Positions 60,988 to 64,000 of a DNA stretch of 64,000 bases are shown here, one piece after another; positions within the stretch are counted from its first letter, which is position 1; every line of letters begins with the position of its first letter. A program made the position numbers and the translations under genes. The notes beneath the pieces were generated by a model that was not told where the DNA came from, made no database searches, and worked only from the letters and a program-made list of their open reading frames with translations. Origin of the DNA: Bogoriella caseilytica (GTDB taxonomy: Bacteria > Actinomycetota > Actinomycetes > Actinomycetales > Actinomycetaceae); contig NZ_RKHK01000001.1 in NCBI RefSeq assembly GCF_003752405.1, positions 372,001 through 436,000 of the forward strand. Reading direction: 5' to 3'.

Positions 60988-63900
60988 TCACTCGTCGCCG
61001 GTGCCGTCGCCCATGTCGTCAACCGTCCCATCACCCTCGGGATCGGTCTCCGGGTCGGTGAGGTCGTCCTGGAGGTCCTCTTCGAGGATGGACTCCCCGG
61101 AGATCTCCTCCTGAGCCTCGATGGCCTCGGCAATCGCATCAGCAAGTCGCTGCTGAGCATCGCCGTAGGCGTCCCAATCGCCGTCGGCGAGCGCAGCCTG
61201 GCCATCCTGGATGGCATCGTTCGCATCGGAGAGTGCCTCGTCAAGGCGCTCCTGGGCCTCCTGCGGGACGTCATCCTCCTCGTCCTCGACGGCGTCGGGC
61301 AGTTCCTCACCTGTCGCGGCTCCGGAGTCACCGTCGAAGACGGAGTCCAAGGCCTCTTCCAGGCTGGCGGCGAAGCCGATCTGCTCACCGAAGGAGACCA
61401 GCACACGCTGCAGCACCGGGTACTGGGTACCGCCCGAGGCCTGCACGTAGACCGGCTGGACGTACAGCAATCCGCCGCCGACAGGGAGGGTGAGCAGGTT
61501 TCCGAGCAGCACCTCGGACTGACCTGAGGCCAAGATGTTCAGCTCTGTGGAGATGTCCGGGTTCGCGTTGAACATGTTCTGCACCTGACCGGGGCCGGGC
61601 ACGGTGATGTCCGAGGGCAGCTCAAGCAGCCGGAGCTGTCCGTAGCCCTCTGCCACCTCGCCCGGGGTGTCACCGGTCTCGGAGTCCACGGCGAGGAAGC
61701 CGGTGAGGATGTTGCGCTCCGTCTGACCACCAGGGATGAAGCTGGAGGTCAGCGAGAAGGAGGCCCCCTCCTGCCCGGGCATCTGCATGGTCAGGTAGTA
61801 CGGCGGCTGCTGGATACCGGTGTCGGCCACCGGGTCCGAGGGGAGACGCCAACGGTCGGAGCCCTGGTAGAAGGTCGCCGGGTTCGTCACGTGGTACTGC
61901 GAGAGCAAGGTGCGTTGGACCTTGAAGAGGTCTTCGGGATAGCGGAAGTGGCTCATCAGGTCACCGCTGACCTCGGAGAGCGGCGTGATGTGGTCGGGGA
62001 AGATCTCCTGCCACGTCTGCAGCATCGGATCCTCGTCGTCCCACTCGAAGAGCGTCACCGAACCGTCATAGGCGTCCACCACGGCCTTGACCGAGTTGCG
62101 GATGTAGTTCACCTGCTCCGGCTCGGCACCCACGGTGGTCGGGGTGCCGTCGGCAGCGAGCAGCGAGTCGACCGTGGCGTCCTCGAGCGACTCGCGCGCC
62201 GAGTAGGGGTAGCTGTTCGAGGTCGTGTAGGCGTCCACGATCCACACCAGGCGCTTCTCGGTGTCCGGATCCTCGTCCATGTCGACCACAGCCGGGTAGG
62301 CGCGGTTGTCGAGGGTCAGGTACGGGGCCGCCTTGGCCACCCGCTGGTGGGGGTCACGGTCATAGAGGATCTGCGACTCCTCGGTGACTCGGTCGGAGAA
62401 AAGGATCTGGAAGTCACCGAAGCGCAGCGTGTACGCGAGCTGCTCCATCATGCCGCCGATCGAGGGCCCGCCGTCTCCGGTGAAGGTGTTCGGGACGAAG
62501 GAGTCCTCGGCGTCGTCTGCCGGGAAGTCGAGCTCCCACGGCTCGGTGCCCTCGGGAGCACCGACGATGGAGTACTGGGGCAGGTTCTGCCCGAAGTAGA
62601 CGCGAGGCTCGTACTCGCCGAGTTCACCGACCGAGGGGATCCCCTGCTGGAAAAAGGTGGGGCGCCCGTCCCCGGCGACGGTGTTGCCGGCTGCGGCGAC
62701 CACGCCGAATCCGTGGGTGTAGACGGTGTGGTCGTTGACCCAGGTGCGCTGCTCTGGGCCCAGACCCTGCAGGTTGAGCTCACGGACCGCGATCACGGTG
62801 TCGCGCGATTCGCCGTCGATCTGGTACCGGTCCACGGACAGCGTGTCGGCGAAGGAGTAGTACTGACGCGACTGCTGCATCTGGTTGAAGGTCGGCGAGA
62901 CGATGTTCGGGTCCAGCAGACGGATCGAGGCCGTGGACTGGGAGTCTTCCCGCAGCTGACCGGCTTCGACCTCCGTGGTCGCCGAGTAGGTGGAGGACTC
63001 CAGGCCCTCGAGACCGTATGCCGCGAGCGTGGCATCGATATTGCGCTGGATGTACTCACTCTCGTACTCGATGGCGTTGGGGTCTACCTGGAAGCGCTGG
63101 ATGAGCGCGGGGTAGGCAGTCCCCAGGACCAGCCCGGAGACCACCATGACGGCGACACCGGCCACGGGCAGGCGCCATCCGCCGCGAATGGCTGCGACCA
63201 CGAAGAGCGCCACCACGATCAGGGCGATGATCGCCATGATCAGGCGGCCCGGGAGCACGGCGTTGATGTCCGAATAGGCGGCACCGGCGAAACGACCGGT
63301 GTCGTTCAACAGCACCGAGTACCGGTCCAGGAGGTAGCTCGCACCGAGCAAGGCGGTGAAGACCGCAGCGAGGACGGCGAGCTGGATCCGTGCTGCCGTG
63401 GAGACCCGCTGGGCCCGCTGCGCCACGGAGATGCCGCCGTAGAGGTAGTGGGAGACGACGGTGGCGACGCCGGCCACGAAGGTGATCATCATCAGGAACG
63501 ACACAGCCGCGTCCGCCACGGGCAGGGTGAAGACAAAGAATCCGATGTCGTAACCGAACTCAGGGTCCACCTCACCGAAGGGGGTCTGGTTCAGGAACAA
63601 CAGCACCTCGCGCCACAGACCGGAGAGCGATCCGCCGGCGAAGAGACCCAGAGCCACGGGCGCGGCGATCATGATCAGCCGGCGCATCGGCTCCACCGCT
63701 TCGCGGTAGCGATCGAGATTCCGCTCTTCCTGCGTGGTGGGCGGATAGACCAGACGCTTGGAGTAGGCCAGGTGGAGATTGATCCAAATGGTGAAGGCCA
63801 TGAGCACGAAGCCGATGACGAACAGAATCGCCCGCGTGCTCCACTCACGAATCAGGACCTCAGTGAATCCGAGATGCGAGTACCACCGCACCTCGGTCCA

Positions 63901-64000
63901 CACATTCGCAGCAAGGACGGTCAGGCCGACCAGAGCGGCGAGGATCAGCACCGTGGGCATCAGTGCACCACGGCGGCGCGACGACGACGGCCCGTTGGGC
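60988..64000 (-). CDS. UPF0182 family (COG1615) membrane protein, 5' end beyond right edge
   Basis: A conserved actinobacterial membrane protein of unknown function. The visible part has about seven helices in the first 300 codons, then a large extracytoplasmic region (Y-E-S-E-Y-I-Q-R-N-I-D-A-T near 300, F-G-F/V-V-A-A-A-G-N-T near 415, S-Y-P-Y-S-A-R-E-S near 575). It ends in a very acidic Glu/Asp-rich tail of about 80 aa. The frame is open to the right edge: the codons before ATG 63960 read S-R-R-R-G-A-L-M-P-T, matching the usual N-terminus of this family, so the true start lies outside the window. Confidence 0.92.
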   Translation of the reverse strand, partial: PNGPSSSRRRGALMPTVLILAALVGLTVLAANVWTEVRWYSHLGFTEVLIREWSTRAILFVIGFVLMAFTIWINLHLAYSKRLVYPPTTQEERNLDRYREAVEPMRRLIMIAAPVALGLFAGGSLSGLWREVLLFLNQTPFGEVDPEFGYDIGFFVFTLPVADAAVSFLMMITFVAGVATVVSHYLYGGISVAQRAQRVSTAARIQLAVLAAVFTALLGASYLLDRYSVLLNDTGRFAGAAYSDINAVLPGRLIMAIIALIVVALFVVAAIRGGWRLPVAGVAVMVVSGLVLGTAYPALIQRFQVDPNAIEYESEYIQRNIDATLAAYGLEGLESSTYSATTEVEAGQLREDSQSTASIRLLDPNIVSPTFNQMQQSRQYYSFADTLSVDRYQIDGESRDTVIAVRELNLQGLGPEQRTWVNDHTVYTHGFGVVAAAGNTVAGDGRPTFFQQGIPSVGELGEYEPRVYFGQNLPQYSIVGAPEGTEPWELDFPADDAEDSFVPNTFTGDGGPSIGGMMEQLAYTLRFGDFQILFSDRVTEESQILYDRDPHQRVAKAAPYLTLDNRAYPAVVDMDEDPDTEKRLVWIVDAYTTSNSYPYSARESLEDATVDSLLAADGTPTTVGAEPEQVNYIRNSVKAVVDAYDGSVTLFEWDDEDPMLQTWQEIFPDHITPLSEVSGDLMSHFRYPEDLFKVQRTLLSQYHVTNPATFYQGSDRWRLPSDPVADTGIQQPPYYLTMQMPGQEGASFSLTSSFIPGGQTERNILTGFLAVDSETGDTPGEVAEGYGQLRLLELPSDITVPGPGQVQNMFNANPDISTELNILASGQSEVLLGNLLTLPVGGGLLYVQPVYVQASGGTQYPVLQRVLVSFGEQIGFAASLEEALDSVFDGDSGAATGEELPDAVEDEEDDVPQEAQERLDEALSDANDAIQDGQAALADGDWDAYGDAQQRLADAIAEAIEAQEEISGESILEEDLQDDLTDPETDPEGDGTVDDMGDGTGDE

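Overview
This window is high-GC actinobacterial chromosome, most likely order Micrococcales. Support for this comes from a whiB1 gene next to a pdtaS-type kinase, the actinobacterial ilvB leader peptide, GatCAB, an actinobacterial-type LigA, a UPF0182 protein and the 16S sequence. The gene set is reminiscent of Ruaniaceae/Bogoriellaceae, but I could not run a 16S comparison, so no genus is claimed. There is no phage, IS element or CRISPR array. Most of the window is housekeeping DNA, with one accessory catabolic island.

Layout. (1) 1-3065: branched-chain amino acid synthesis on the minus strand. ilvB is cut by the left edge; it is preceded by a transcription attenuator with a 15-residue Ile/Leu/Val-rich leader peptide, and by ilvD. 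(2) 3234-9145: a complete minus-strand rRNA operon (16S-23S-5S) without spacer tRNAs, with its promoter, boxA-like motifs, processing arms and terminator. (3) 9199-28340: a catabolic island of two divergent operons. Leftward: enolase-superfamily dehydratase, sugar-binding lipoprotein, two sugar permeases, two tandem cytoplasmic glycosidase-like proteins, malate synthase, glycerate kinase. Rightward: HisD-like dehydrogenase, Ldh2-type dehydrogenase, iron alcohol dehydrogenase, aldehyde dehydrogenase. Malic enzyme and a divergent IclR regulator close the island. The terminal enzymes suggest that an imported glycoside is broken down to glyoxylate and glycerate, which enter central metabolism as malate (then pyruvate) and phosphoglycerate. 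(4) 28387-36166: gatCBA, a phospholipase D/cardiolipin synthase, and a GNAT gene coupled to ligA. (5) 36189-41954: an FtsX-type ABC transporter and a NarL-type two-component system, separated by a 72-nt hairpin. (6) 42158-45241: an ectoine-type uptake system (ehuBCDA). (7) 45732-49545: an orphan FHA-FtsK/SpoIIIE (EssC-like) ATPase and a small membrane protein. (8) 49626-53375: whiB1, pdtaS, DUF2505, OsmC, and an Hsp20 gene under a perfect CIRCE operator. (9) 53477-64000: pfkA, an AspT/YidE-like transporter, a serine hydrolase, a YcaQ-like winged-helix protein, dfrA, a saccharopine dehydrogenase-like protein, RidA, tRNA-fMet and a UPF0182 membrane protein cut by the right edge.

A recurring feature is the leaderless promoter. 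Ten first-of-operon start codons lie 6 or 7 nt downstream of a TANNNT -10 hexamer and lack a clear Shine-Dalgarno sequence. Genes inside operons use either ATGA/GTGA overlaps or ordinary GGAGG-like sites.
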